Origin: Saprospiraceae bacterium
GTDB lineage: Bacteria > Bacteroidota > Bacteroidia > Chitinophagales > Saprospiraceae
DNA length: 42,370 nt
Assembly (NCBI GenBank): GCA_020629965.1
Contig: JAHDCG010000044.1
Location: 1 to 42,370, forward strand
Direction of reading: 5' to 3'
Shown here: in pieces, positions 7,746 to 15,508 of the stretch
How the letters are laid out: each line of letters begins with the position of its first letter
Position numbering within the stretch: the first letter of the stretch is position 1
The notes under the pieces: generated by a model
What the model was told of the DNA's origin: nothing
The model's database searches: none
What the model saw: only the letters and a program-made list of their open reading frames with translations
Program-made: the position numbers and the translations under genes

Positions 7746-8276
7746 TCACTCCCTTCTCCCCAACACCCCCCGCTGCACACTCCCCACCCCAAACGCCGCA
7801 ACCACCGGCACCTCCTCCGTCTCCCCGCCCGACACACTCACCGCCTCCGCCTTCCCCGCATACACCGTCCACGTAAGCTCATCCGCCCCCGTTTTTTCCG
7901 TCACCATCGTCAGCAGATTGCCCATTACTTCAAAGCGTTGCACAAAGCTGTTGCCGAGCAGATAGCCTTCCATGGCGATGCCGTTTTTCTCGTCGATTTT
8001 GTAAAGACCCTTTGCCGCATCAATGGTGACTAACTCGTAGGGGCGCAGACCGGCGACTTTATCTTCGCCGTAAATGATGTAAAAAGTGTGATTGTCGCTC
8101 GTGTCAATCGGTAAAATGTGCAGTTCCATCGGCAGACTTTGGGTTTTGCCGACGGCGGTGAAAATTTCTAAAGTACCCGTGTATTTGCCTTCCCAACTTT
8201 GGGGAAAGGCGAGAGAGTCGGTCTGAGCATCGAGCAGTTTGACGGAAAGGAAAAACAGGAGGAGAAGAACGCGCAT
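7746..8276 (-). CDS. Secreted lipocalin-like hypothetical protein
   Basis: 176 residues from the ATG at 8276, chosen because it opens directly with a signal peptide (MRVLLLLFFLSVKLLDAQ); an in-frame ATG 36 codons upstream would add an implausible basic leader. The mature part begins SWEGKYTGTLEIF and continues as a run of strands separated by short turns (MELHILPIDTSDNHTFYIIY, YKIDEKNGIAMEGYLLGNSF), which is how small calycin/lipocalin-like barrels look. No family was recognised. The C-terminal residues are encoded by a G-rich low-complexity stretch typical of the gene ends in this window. Confidence 0.6.
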   Translation of the reverse strand: MRVLLLLFFLSVKLLDAQTDSLAFPQSWEGKYTGTLEIFTAVGKTQSLPMELHILPIDTSDNHTFYIIYGEDKVAGLRPYELVTIDAAKGLYKIDEKNGIAMEGYLLGNSFVQRFEVMGNLLTMVTEKTGADELTWTVYAGKAEAVSVSGGETEEVPVVAAFGVGSVQRGVLGRRE

Positions 8277-8305
8277 TGTAATTGATTTTTTTTTCTTTAT
8301 GAAGA

Positions 8306-8313
8306 CAAATTTA
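8306..8313 (-). promoter_or_regulatory. Candidate -7 element upstream of the lipocalin-like gene
   Basis: TAAATTTG on the minus strand, 29 bases before the start codon; it predicts a leader of about 20 bases. The -33 region (TTTTC) is only a partial match. The remaining gap to 8581 holds the dispersed repeat at 8451-8520 and nothing else recognisable. Confidence 0.45.
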
Positions 8314-8450
8314 CATCGGTTCGATTTTTTGAAAATAAGGTGTTTGCCTGACGGGCGATAACCCGTAATTTTTCCGCACCTCAAAAATTAAAAATTCGGC
8401 TAATGCAATAATTTGTTAGTTTCTGACAGTTATGTCGATTAAGAATTGGG

Positions 8451-8520
8451 AAGATTTTACGAAGTAAAATCCAAATCATAACAAATCATAAGCATCATAA
8501 AAATCAGGTTCAAAAAAAGG
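8451..8520 (+). repeat. Dispersed ~70-base intergenic repeat, copy A
   Basis: It begins with a perfect hairpin GATTTTAC-GAA-GTAAAATC (8453-8471), followed by degenerate AAATCATAA words and ATCAGGTT. The complement of 15509-15577 shows the same order: TTTTACGTAGTAAA, then TCATAACAAAATCATAAAAA, then ATCAGGGTT. The two copies are in opposite orientation, both in non-coding DNA. Confidence 0.7.
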
Positions 8521-8581
8521 AAAACTATCAAAATTTAATAAATCATCCCACTATCCTCATTCTGAATTTTAGCAACCGGAT

Positions 8582-9547
8582 TCACCACTTCTTTCCCTCC
8601 GCCAAATAATTCTTCACGTAATCCTCAATACCCGCTTCCAAGTCATAAAACTCACCCTCATAGCCCGCGCGGCGCAGCTTTTCCGTGTCGGCTTCCGTGA
8701 AATATTGGTAAGTGTCGCGGATGTCCGCCGGCGTGTCGATGTAGCTGATGTTCGGCTCCTTGTCGAGGGCTTTGAAAGTACACTCCGCAAGGTCTTGAAA
8801 GGCTCGCGCCTTACCGGTGCCGAGGTTGTAGAGTCCGCTCGCGGGGCGGTTGAGGTACAGCCAATACATGACCTCGACCACGTCTTTGACGTACACAAAA
8901 TCACGACTCTGCCTGCCGTCGGCGATGCCCGCGCGGTGACTGCGGAAGAGTTTCATTTCGCCCGTTTTTTGAATTTGTTGCACCGTGTGCAGGATGACAC
9001 TCGCCATGCGCCCTTTGTGGTATTCATTCGGGCCGTACACGTTGAAAAATTTCATGCCCGCCCAAAACGGCGGGTCAACGCCCGCTTCCAGCACCCACTT
9101 ATCAAATTCATTTTTGGACTCGCCGTAAGGGTTGAGCGGGTGCAGTTTGTCCAAAATATCGTGGTCGTCCGCAAAGCCGTGTTCGCCCATGCCGTAGGTC
9201 GCGGCGGAAGAGGCGTAGATGACGGGAATGAACTCGCGGACACAGATTTTCCATAAATCCTGCGAAAATTTGACGTTCAGTTTATTAAAAATCTTCTTGT
9301 CTTTTTCGGTCGTATCGGTGCGTGCGCCGAGGTGAAACACGAAGCTGATTTCGGTCGGGTGCAGGTCGAACCACTCGATAAAACGGCTGCGTTCGATGTT
9401 TTGGTTAAACTTCTTGCCGTCGAGATTTTTATTCTTTTCGTCGTCGCTGAAGTCATCGACGATGATGATATCGCGCCGCCCCATGTCGTTCAATTTTTTC
9501 ACCATGCAAGAACCGATAAAGCCGGCTGCTCCCGTTACTACAATCAT
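8582..9547 (-). CDS. hldD: ADP-L-glycero-D-manno-heptose 6-epimerase
   Basis: 321 residues. The NAD-binding Rossmann motif GAAGFIGS lies at 6-13. The SDR catalytic pair is Y141-x-x-x-K145 (YGESK), with serine in SSAATYG (113-119). The segments KFFNVYGPNEYHKGRMASV and YNLGTGKARAFQDLA are typical of the RfaD/HldD family. It converts ADP-D-glycero- to ADP-L-glycero-beta-D-manno-heptose for the lipopolysaccharide inner core. The ATG at 9547 is preferred to one 25 codons upstream because the Rossmann strand begins immediately. It stands alone between envelope protein genes. Confidence 0.9.
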   Translation of the reverse strand: MIVVTGAAGFIGSCMVKKLNDMGRRDIIIVDDFSDDEKNKNLDGKKFNQNIERSRFIEWFDLHPTEISFVFHLGARTDTTEKDKKIFNKLNVKFSQDLWKICVREFIPVIYASSAATYGMGEHGFADDHDILDKLHPLNPYGESKNEFDKWVLEAGVDPPFWAGMKFFNVYGPNEYHKGRMASVILHTVQQIQKTGEMKLFRSHRAGIADGRQSRDFVYVKDVVEVMYWLYLNRPASGLYNLGTGKARAFQDLAECTFKALDKEPNISYIDTPADIRDTYQYFTEADTEKLRRAGYEGEFYDLEAGIEDYVKNYLAEGKKW

Positions 9548-9603
9548 TTTGTGTGTATTTGTATAGTTTTTTGAATGCCTGATTCGACACTTTTCAGAGA
9601 CGG

Positions 9604-9611
9604 CAAAGATA
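9604..9611 (-). promoter_or_regulatory. Candidate -7 element of hldD
   Basis: TATCTTTG on the minus strand, a full match to TAnnTTTG, 56 bases before the hldD start. No TTTG is found at the -33 distance. Confidence 0.45.
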
Positions 9612-9770
9612 AAAGCAAGCAAGGCTTCGGAATCGGCAAAATATTGACTTTTTACTACTTAGAATTTGTCTAAATAAGGCGAACGTTATCGAAATATTGA
9701 ACCGTTATACAGCAAAAAACGGCGTGTTCGGGTCTGTACGGTATTCTTGCAACTTCACCAAAATATTGTT

Positions 9771-10391
9771 ATGTCAATCAACCTGTATAAATTCTTTTTC
9801 TTTCTCTGCTGCATTTTCTTGAATCAAATTGCACAAGCGCAATACAGCTTAGAGTCATCTTACGTCAACAGTCACACGGGCGAAACCGTCAATTTACTGC
9901 TCAAAAAAGATTTCAAAAACGGGAAATTTACAATTTACGGCGGCGTAAAATATCTTTTCTCTCGACAATTTCCGCCGCGCAACACTGACGGTGTCGGCAA
10001 AATTTTCTACCCGCGTAATGTCCTGCAATCACTCGGACCGGTCCTCGGCATACAGCGCAATTTTGCTTTCAATCCGCACGTCAGAGGTCTTGCTTTTTAT
10101 CAAACTCAACTCACCAATACACCCCTGCGCTCCTTCGGCTTCGGCGGTTTGAGTATCAGCGACGACAAGGTTACTGCGCTCGAACACCTTTTCGGAGTCG
10201 GTTTGCAAGCGCGACTGACCGAGCGTTTTTCCTTCATCATACGCGGCGGCGGCAACGTCATATTTACGCATGCGCCTAATCGCATTAACGAAAGCGGCGG
10301 TCTCGGCAAATTAAAAGCCGGTTTTAGAAACGCCGACGCTTCGGGTGTCTTTACTATCGGGGCTTGTGTTGCTTTGCACAAATCAGAATAG
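9771..10391 (+). CDS. Outer-membrane beta-barrel-like protein, hypothetical
   Basis: 206 residues from ATG 9771, which directly precedes a signal peptide (YKFFFFLCCIFLNQIAQAQ); an ATG eight codons upstream is less likely. The mature protein has alternating strands (FTIYGGVKYLFS, LFGVGLQARLTERFSFIIRGGG) and ends with an amphipathic strand, suggesting a small outer-membrane barrel. No family recognised. It precedes the double-OmpA gene by 112 bases of C-rich low-complexity DNA with CAAC words (10428-10480). Confidence 0.65.
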   Translation: MSINLYKFFFFLCCIFLNQIAQAQYSLESSYVNSHTGETVNLLLKKDFKNGKFTIYGGVKYLFSRQFPPRNTDGVGKIFYPRNVLQSLGPVLGIQRNFAFNPHVRGLAFYQTQLTNTPLRSFGFGGLSISDDKVTALEHLFGVGLQARLTERFSFIIRGGGNVIFTHAPNRINESGGLGKLKAGFRNADASGVFTIGACVALHKSE

Positions 10392-10503
10392 CTTATCGAC
10401 CAAAGGCAATGCTACGGTGCGCCCCCAACCTCCCAACTCCTCAACCCCCCCAACTTTAACGCCCCCTTCACGTTCCTTTTTTGCCACACTGCGTTATAAG
10501 GAC

Positions 10504-11574
10504 ATGAAATTTTACGCAGCTTTTTTAGTACTTTTCCTTCCCTTTTCCGCACCGGCACAAACCGTTTTTACGCCGAAAACGGAGGTCAAAATCCTGTCCG
10601 ATACCCTCGTTTTATTCGACTTCGGCAAGTACGATTTGCGCCCCGAGTCCGTGGTTTTGCTGCGCGAATTGAGCAACGAAATTAAAACGCTCAAAAAAGT
10701 AAAAATCGAAGTCACCGCGCACACCGACTCTATCGGCAGCATTCAAAACAACGAAATTCTCTCGCAAAATCGCGCCGATGCCGTTAAGGCATTCTTAGTC
10801 AAAAACGGCATTTCCGACAGCATTATCACCGCACAGATTTACGGCGAAGCCGCCCCCGTCGCCGCAAACGACAGCGACTTCGGTCGTCAACAAAATCGCC
10901 GCGCCACCGTTAAAATTCTGCGCGAAATGCCGCTCGGTACTTACAGCGGGCGGGTCATCGACGAGCAGACCAAAGAGGGTATTCAGGCGGAAATCGTGTT
11001 CAGAAGTAAGACCGTGCGCGACAGTTTCAGTACGGATGCCGAGGGTAGATTTACGAGTAGATTACCGCTCGGCGAGATTGTCGGTTTTGACGTGTACGCG
11101 CCTTGTTATTTTTTTGAAAATAAAATGTTTCGCGTCGAAAGAGTAGGGGAGTTGGAATTTGTGCTGCCGAAGGTGGAAAAGGGCGCAGTCTTTCCGATTC
11201 GTAATTTATATTTTGTCGGAAACAAAGCCGAACTGCTGCCCAAATCCGAACCGACGCTGCCCAAACTGCTGTCTTTTATGCAAAAAAACGACTGCGGAGT
11301 CGTCGAAATCGCGGGACACATTAACCAACCCAATCGCCCGCCCGTGCCGCCCGAAAGTTGGGATTTTAAACTCTCCGTGCGCCGCGCGAAGTTAGTATAT
11401 GACTACCTTTTGGCAAACGGTATCGCCGCCGACCGAATGAGTTATAAAGGCTACGGCAACTCGCAAATGATTTTTCCGACGGCGCGCACCGAAGCGAAAC
11501 AAGCGATGAACCGCCGCGTAGAAATACGGGTGACGGAGGATAGGCAATTTGGTGTGCAAAAAGCGGAGCGTTGA
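10504..11574 (+). CDS. Envelope protein with two OmpA-like domains around a carboxypeptidase-regulatory-like domain
   Basis: 356 residues. Signal peptide 1-19 (ends FSAPAQ). The first OmpA-like domain spans ~28-140 (LVLFDFGKYDLRPES, then TAHTDSIGS at 71-79 and NRADAVKAFLVKNGI). A Bacteroidota CarboxypepD_reg-like domain follows at ~146-222 (YSGRVIDEQTKEGIQAEIVF). A second OmpA-like domain spans ~230-344 (IRNLYFVGNKAEL, RRAKLVYDYLLANGIAADRMS, MNRRVEIRV). OmpA-like domains bind the peptidoglycan peptide non-covalently. In the second domain the usual GHTDxxG loop is replaced by GHINQPNRPPVPPESWD, so its ligand may differ. ATG 10504 is chosen because it opens with the signal peptide; the frame is open for 53 codons upstream through low-complexity DNA. 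Confidence 0.85.
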   Translation: MKFYAAFLVLFLPFSAPAQTVFTPKTEVKILSDTLVLFDFGKYDLRPESVVLLRELSNEIKTLKKVKIEVTAHTDSIGSIQNNEILSQNRADAVKAFLVKNGISDSIITAQIYGEAAPVAANDSDFGRQQNRRATVKILREMPLGTYSGRVIDEQTKEGIQAEIVFRSKTVRDSFSTDAEGRFTSRLPLGEIVGFDVYAPCYFFENKMFRVERVGELEFVLPKVEKGAVFPIRNLYFVGNKAELLPKSEPTLPKLLSFMQKNDCGVVEIAGHINQPNRPPVPPESWDFKLSVRRAKLVYDYLLANGIAADRMSYKGYGNSQMIFPTARTEAKQAMNRRVEIRVTEDRQFGVQKAER

Positions 11575-11575
11575 G

Positions 11576-11784
11576 GTTTGTTTAAGCGTTTAGTTGTTTG
11601 GGGGCTTTGCCCTGTTTAATCGTTGGGGGCGTGTGCATTGGATTACCTTGTGGTAAGGTCTTCATTCATATTTTAAATGTTTAACGAATAAAATATAGTT
11701 TCGCATTGCAGTCGGAAAATATTCAACCGGTAGCTTAAAGCGCCCGTCGCTGCTAATGCTAAACGATTAAACGCCTAAACAAAC
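11576..11784. repeat. Long-range inverted repeat of GTTTA/TAAAC words
   Basis: GTTTGTTTAAGCGTTTA (11576-11592) and GTTTAATCGTT (11614-11624) are together complementary to the contiguous block 11762-11784, which reads AACGATTAAACGCCTAAAC and continues AAAC. A further run of CTAAAC words occupies 11848-11905, up to the start of the regulator gene. The 11575-11909 gap holds no gene and no clear promoter. Confidence 0.75.
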
Positions 11785-11909
11785 AATTGCAGTCACAGCA
11801 AGCATAATGCAATCGAATTACGTTACAGAAAAGACCGCGCCTGCCACCTAAACAGAGCGTCGCTCCTAAACCTCTAAACAGGACGCAGTCCCTAAACAAA
11901 ACAGCCGAG

Positions 11910-12563
11910 ATGAATACCGATATCGAACGCAACACCGAGCTTCTGCGCACATATTTTCCGAAGCTGAACGACCTGAAACTCATCGAAGAAATCGCCGCCT
12001 GCGCGCAGTTGTTTTCCTTCCCGGAGGGGCAGGTCATCATGAATTACGGCGACCACATTCGTATGGTACCTTTAGTCATCAGCGGGTCGATTAAAGTGAT
12101 GCGCCAAGACACGGACGGCAACGAACTCTTCCTCTACTACCTGCAAGGCGGTGATGCCTGCGCGACTTCGTTTACCTGCTGCATGACTGCCAAACAAAGC
12201 TACATGAAGACCATAGCGGAAAAAGATTCGGTCATCCTCGGCTTACCGATTAAAAAAACGGACGAATGGATGAGCGAGTACCGCGTGTGGAAAAACTTCG
12301 TGATGCAGGCCTACGACGCGCGGGTTTTGGAATTGGTGCGCACTATCGACAACATCGCCTTTATGAAGACCGACGAGCGATTGTACAAATATTTACAAAA
12401 AACGGCGCAGACTTCGCAGACCAATGTCATCGAGCATACGCATCAGCACATTGCCAACGATTTGCACGCTTCGCGCGAGGCGGTGTCGCGGCTGCTGAAA
12501 AAATTGGAGAAGAAAAATCTGATTAAATTGGGTAGAAATCGCATTGAAATTTTAGACCGGTAA
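11910..12563 (+). CDS. Crp/Fnr-family transcriptional regulator of the sulfur module
   Basis: 217 residues: a cyclic-nucleotide-binding-type beta-barrel (~20-125), a dimerisation helix and a Crp-type winged helix (~150-215). The recognition helix ASREAVSRLLKKLEKK contains R189, E190 and R194 in the same spacing as Arg180, Glu181 and Arg185 of E. coli CRP, which read TGTGA half-sites. A perfect TGTGA-N6-TCACA lies 93 bases downstream, in front of the YeeE gene. The effector pocket is not the CRP cAMP pocket. Four cysteines (C31, C84, C90, C91), three of them within DACATSFTCC, could sense redox or sulfane sulfur, but this is inference. The classical N-terminal FNR iron-sulfur cysteine cluster is absent. 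Confidence 0.88.
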   Translation: MNTDIERNTELLRTYFPKLNDLKLIEEIAACAQLFSFPEGQVIMNYGDHIRMVPLVISGSIKVMRQDTDGNELFLYYLQGGDACATSFTCCMTAKQSYMKTIAEKDSVILGLPIKKTDEWMSEYRVWKNFVMQAYDARVLELVRTIDNIAFMKTDERLYKYLQKTAQTSQTNVIEHTHQHIANDLHASREAVSRLLKKLEKKNLIKLGRNRIEILDR

Positions 12564-12656
12564 AGCGCACTATGTATATCCGCTCCTCTTTCGCACAGGT
12601 CAAATTATCTTACCTCGATCCGCCTTCCGAAAAAAAAATAACCTTTTTTTGGCTTT

Positions 12657-12672
12657 TGTGACATGTATCACA
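12657..12672. promoter_or_regulatory. Crp/Fnr-type operator, perfect TGTGA-N6-TCACA
   Basis: TGTGACATGTATCACA is a perfect 5+5 palindrome identical to the CRP consensus. Its centre (12664.5) is about 42-44 bases before the start predicted from the -7 element at 12694-12701, the spacing of a class II activator site. It replaces the -33 element, which is missing at this promoter. The likely ligand is the regulator encoded at 11910-12563. Confidence 0.8.
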
Positions 12673-12693
12673 GAGTGTGAAAAAACCGCCCCA

Positions 12694-12701
12694 TATCTTT
12701 G
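12694..12701 (+). promoter_or_regulatory. -7 element of the activator-dependent sulfur-module promoter
   Basis: TATCTTTG, a full match to TAnnTTTG. There is no TTTG at -33; the Crp/Fnr-type operator covers that region instead. The start is predicted near 12706-12709, giving a leader of about 250 bases to the YeeE ATG. Confidence 0.7.
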
Positions 12702-12800
12702 TTGTATAATCAGCGAATTTTCGTTGCTTTTATTCAAGAACTTCACACCCCGTCAATTATTGACCGGGTGACAACGATATTTATTTAGCCGATGTAACAG

Positions 12801-12841
12801 GGGACGGATGTACCGGTAAAAAAATTCGTCCCGCTTTTTTT
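12801..12841 (+). terminator. Leader terminator 1 of the sulfur module
   Basis: GGGACGGAT (12801-12809) pairs with ATTCGTCCC (12824-12832) with one G-U, then GC and seven T. Confidence 0.75.
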
Positions 12842-12900
12842 CGCAAACAAATAAACAAAAAATATACAGTCAAAAAATTCATAACAGTCGGGTGATTTGG

Positions 12901-12941
12901 GGCGAATACATTTTTACAATGTGATTCGCCTCTTTTTTTTT
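12901..12941 (+). terminator. Leader terminator 2 of the sulfur module
   Basis: GGCGAAT (12901-12907) pairs with ATTCGCC (12924-12930), extended by ACATT/AATGT with one bulged G, a 5-base loop, then TC and nine T. The U-tract ends 15 bases before the YeeE start codon, leaving no room for a separate promoter behind it. Confidence 0.8.
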
Positions 12942-12956
12942 GCAAAAATAATTGAT

Positions 12957-13538
12957 ATGATTGAATGGATAAGTCAGCCGTGGCACTGGGCGGTTTCGGG
13001 GGCGATGATTGCCTTGGTGATGTGGTTGCTGCTGTGGTTTGGCGGCGAGTTTGGCGTAAGTTCTACTTTGAAAACAATGTGTACCATCGGCGGGGCCGGC
13101 AAGCGGTATGAGTTTTTTAATTTTGATTGGAAAGCGCAAATTTGGAACTTAGTTTTTATCGGCGGCGCGGTCATCGGGGGCTTTCTCGGTGTGACGGTTT
13201 TCGGCAGTCCGGAGCCGGTACAAATTGCCGAAAGCACGCAGGAATATTTAAACTCGGTCGGCATAGACACCCCACAGACCTTAGCGGAGGGTCGGGGCTA
13301 TGTGCCGCAGGAAATTTTCGCCCTCGACAACATTTTTTCGGTCGTCAATCTCATCGTTTTAGTTGTCGGCGGGGTGCTGATTGGTTTCGGCACCCGTTGG
13401 GCGGGCGGCTGTACCTCGGGTCATGCGATTAGCGGTCTTTCAAATCTCCAACTGCCCTCCCTCATCGCGGTAGTCGGATTTTTTATCGGCGGCTTGGTTA
13501 TGGCTTGGGGTATTTTGCCGTTTTTGTTGACAATGTGA
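12957..13538 (+). CDS. YeeE/YedE-family transporter subunit (first half)
   Basis: 193 residues with about five membrane segments. The conserved motif GTRWAGGCTSGHAISGLSN carries the family cysteine, and a second cysteine lies in TMCTIGGAG. YeeE (TsuA)-type proteins take up thiosulfate by relaying it along conserved cysteines; in many bacteria the protein is split into two half-size polypeptides, as here with the gene at 13637. The ATG at 12957 lies 15 bases after a terminator-like U-tract. A TTG at 12897 in frame would run translation through the hairpin and is considered less likely. Regulation by the upstream Crp/Fnr protein is inferred from the operator. Confidence 0.88.
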   Translation: MIEWISQPWHWAVSGAMIALVMWLLLWFGGEFGVSSTLKTMCTIGGAGKRYEFFNFDWKAQIWNLVFIGGAVIGGFLGVTVFGSPEPVQIAESTQEYLNSVGIDTPQTLAEGRGYVPQEIFALDNIFSVVNLIVLVVGGVLIGFGTRWAGGCTSGHAISGLSNLQLPSLIAVVGFFIGGLVMAWGILPFLLTM

Positions 13539-13636
13539 AATGAGGAGAGAGGGGCAAGGTGAGAGAGGCGCACGACGGTTTTTCTCCCGACTTCTCTCTC
13601 TCCTCTCCCCTGACACCTCTCTCCTAAAACAAAATT

Positions 13637-14050
13637 ATGAAGTTCATCAAATACTTAGCCGTCGGCATCCTCTTCGGGATTGTCATGACCAAATCCGAGG
13701 CGGTCAGTTGGTTTCGGATACAGGAAATGTTTCGCTTCGAGAGTTTTCACATGTACGGCATCATCGGCACGGCGGTGGTGTTGGGGGCAATCGGCGTAGC
13801 GATTTTCAAAAAGTTCAATATCAAGTCCGTGGACGGCGGCGATTTGCGCTTACGGGATAAAACCTTCAGCGTGCCGCGCTACCTGTTCGGCGGTATCATT
13901 TTCGGCTTGGGTTGGGCGATGACGGGCGCCTGCCCGGGGCCGTTGTTTACGCTGCTCGGGCAAGGAGTTTGGAGTATTTTACTGGTCATCGTTTCTGCGG
14001 TGGCCGGTACTTATTTGTACGGTGCGGTGCGGGCTAAATTGCCGCATTAA
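13637..14050 (+). CDS. YeeE/YedE-family (DUF6691) transporter subunit (second half)
   Basis: 137 residues with four membrane segments. The motif GWAMTGACPGPLFTLLGQG is the signature of the second YeeE/YedE half and carries the third pathway cysteine. It is expected to pair with the preceding gene to form one sulfur-compound channel, like PmpA/PmpB of Serratia. The 98 bases between the genes are a C/T-rich low-complexity tract (CTCTCTC-type words). A start at ATG 13637 fits the first membrane segment (FIKYLAVGILFGIVMTKSE). Confidence 0.88.
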   Translation: MKFIKYLAVGILFGIVMTKSEAVSWFRIQEMFRFESFHMYGIIGTAVVLGAIGVAIFKKFNIKSVDGGDLRLRDKTFSVPRYLFGGIIFGLGWAMTGACPGPLFTLLGQGVWSILLVIVSAVAGTYLYGAVRAKLPH

Positions 14051-14184
14051 ATTATTCTCGTACTGCTTCCGACACGGCGGGGGCATCACATCGCGGCGAC
14101 TACAAATTTAGGCGTACAGAAAGTTTTATTGCTTCGGAACGAACCGGTAAGTTCTGTTTATTACTGAATTCAGTCCCGGAGAAA

Positions 14185-14267
14185 GTTCCCCCGATTCGGG
14201 GGTTAGGGGGCTGAAGATACTCGGCACTTATCGTCTTTAGCCCCCTCCGCCCCCGAATCGGGGGAAC
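14185..14267. repeat. Palindromic element with CCCCCGATTCGGGGG cores
   Basis: Two arms of about 31 bases: GTTCCCCCGATTCGGGGG then TTA-GGGGGCTGAAGA (14185-14217), and the inverse with CGGA in place of TTA (14233-14267). Each arm contains its own small palindrome. A degenerate third arm (TTCGGGGGTTAGGAGGTTGAAGA) lies at 14319-14342. It looks like a REP or small MITE-type unit. The rest of the 14051-14390 gap is without a recognisable gene or promoter. Confidence 0.8.
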
Positions 14268-14390
14268 CCTGCCGGAAGCGACTTGTACCTCCGGTGTGCT
14301 GAATTTTAGAATCATTCAATTCGGGGGTTAGGAGGTTGAAGACGAACAAATGACACGCCGCACAACTCTGCGCACCCTCTTTTGTTTCCA

Positions 14391-15431
14391 ATGAAAAATG
14401 CAGCGAACATGAACTACTACTTCGATAAATTTATCAACGGCTACACCGGCTACGCGAATTATCTGTGGAATGACATTACGAGTCCGACTTGGGGTTCGTA
14501 TTTTTATTGGCTCATTTTGGTGTCGGTGGTTTTCTTCGCTTTTGAAGTCGTCATGCCGTGGCGCAAAGGGCAAAAAGTACTTCGCAAGGACTTTTTTATG
14601 GATGCCTTTTACATGTTTTTTAATTTTTTTCTTTTTTCCCTCATCATTTACAATGCCGCTTCGGATGTCGTCGTCGATTTATTTAACAACGGCATTAAAG
14701 GTTTGACGGGCTTCAACCTGCAAGCCAATAATCCGCTCAACGGCTTTCCGTATTGGGCGGTTTTGCTCGTCGGTTTTGTGGTCAGAGACTTTGTGCAGTG
14801 GTGGATTCACCGTCTGTTGCACCGCAGCCCGACGCTGTGGGAATTTCACAAAGTACATCACTCGGTAGCGGAAATGGGCTTTGCGGCGCACCTGCGTTAT
14901 CATTGGGCGGAAAATGTCGTTTATCGTTCTTTGGAATATTTGCCGCTCGCCCTGCTCGGCATCGGGCTGTATGACTTCTTCGTCATTCACATTTTTACTT
15001 TGGCGTGGGGGCATTTTAATCATTCCAATCTGACGGTCAAAGGTTGGGTGACGGGCGGCATTTTGGGCTTTTTGACGGGTATTGTTTTCGCTAACGGTCT
15101 GCTCGATATTACTTTTTTGCAGCAAATCTATGTGTCGGGAAAAATTTTGGTCATCGCGGGTACGACCGCTGCGGGCGCAATTGCTTTAGGCCCGCTGATG
15201 CACAAACTGTTCAACAGTCCGGAAATGCATATATGGCACCATGCTTATGACCTGCCCGCAGACCGACATACGGGCGTAAATTTCGGACTGACTTTAGCAA
15301 TTTGGGACTACCTTTTCGGCACCGCCTATGTGCCGCATGACGGCAGAGATATCCGTCTGGGTTTTCCGGGAGTGGAGGAATTTCCGGAGGATTTTGTAAG
15401 GCAGAATGTGCATGGGTTTGGGAAGTCGTGA
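14391..15431 (+). CDS. Sterol desaturase / fatty acid hydroxylase superfamily membrane protein
   Basis: 346 residues. The three histidine clusters that bind the di-iron centre are present: HRLLH (140-144), HKVHH (153-157) and HIWHH (280-284), with extra histidines at 167, 171 and 208-211. Several membrane segments surround them. The superfamily hydroxylates or desaturates lipids with oxygen; members of this type in Bacteroidota may act on membrane lipids or carotenoids, but the substrate cannot be read from sequence. It lies between thiosulfate-type transporter genes and the sulfite dehydrogenase genes in the same orientation, so a link to sulfur metabolism is possible but unproven. ATG 14409 is an alternative start six codons inside. 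Confidence 0.85.
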   Translation: MKNAANMNYYFDKFINGYTGYANYLWNDITSPTWGSYFYWLILVSVVFFAFEVVMPWRKGQKVLRKDFFMDAFYMFFNFFLFSLIIYNAASDVVVDLFNNGIKGLTGFNLQANNPLNGFPYWAVLLVGFVVRDFVQWWIHRLLHRSPTLWEFHKVHHSVAEMGFAAHLRYHWAENVVYRSLEYLPLALLGIGLYDFFVIHIFTLAWGHFNHSNLTVKGWVTGGILGFLTGIVFANGLLDITFLQQIYVSGKILVIAGTTAAGAIALGPLMHKLFNSPEMHIWHHAYDLPADRHTGVNFGLTLAIWDYLFGTAYVPHDGRDIRLGFPGVEEFPEDFVRQNVHGFGKS

Positions 15432-15508
15432 AGAGGATTTTTTTGACGCTGATTTCTTATGATTTTTTATGATTTACGCTGTTTCTGCTTTGACTTGGTT
15501 CGTGATTA

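Larger units (their letters stand above)
12708..12956 (+). ncRNA. Structured leader of the YeeE operon, possible small RNA or attenuator
   Basis: Three hairpins follow the promoter in order. Hairpin 1 (12746-12770) is CACCCCGTCAA-TTA-TTGACCGGGTG, 10 pairs with one C-C mismatch. Hairpins 2 and 3 are the two intrinsic terminators described separately. The first gene starts only 16 bases after the second U-tract. Either the transcript ends as a small RNA of about 130-230 bases, or the terminators are conditional and control read-through into the transporter genes. No known riboswitch class was recognised. Confidence 0.5.

Noticed and set aside
13540-13860. 106-codon frame between and over the YeeE genes
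   Set aside because: Runs through the CTCTCTC tract and then overlaps the DUF6691 gene in another frame; the peptide is Arg-rich and featureless.
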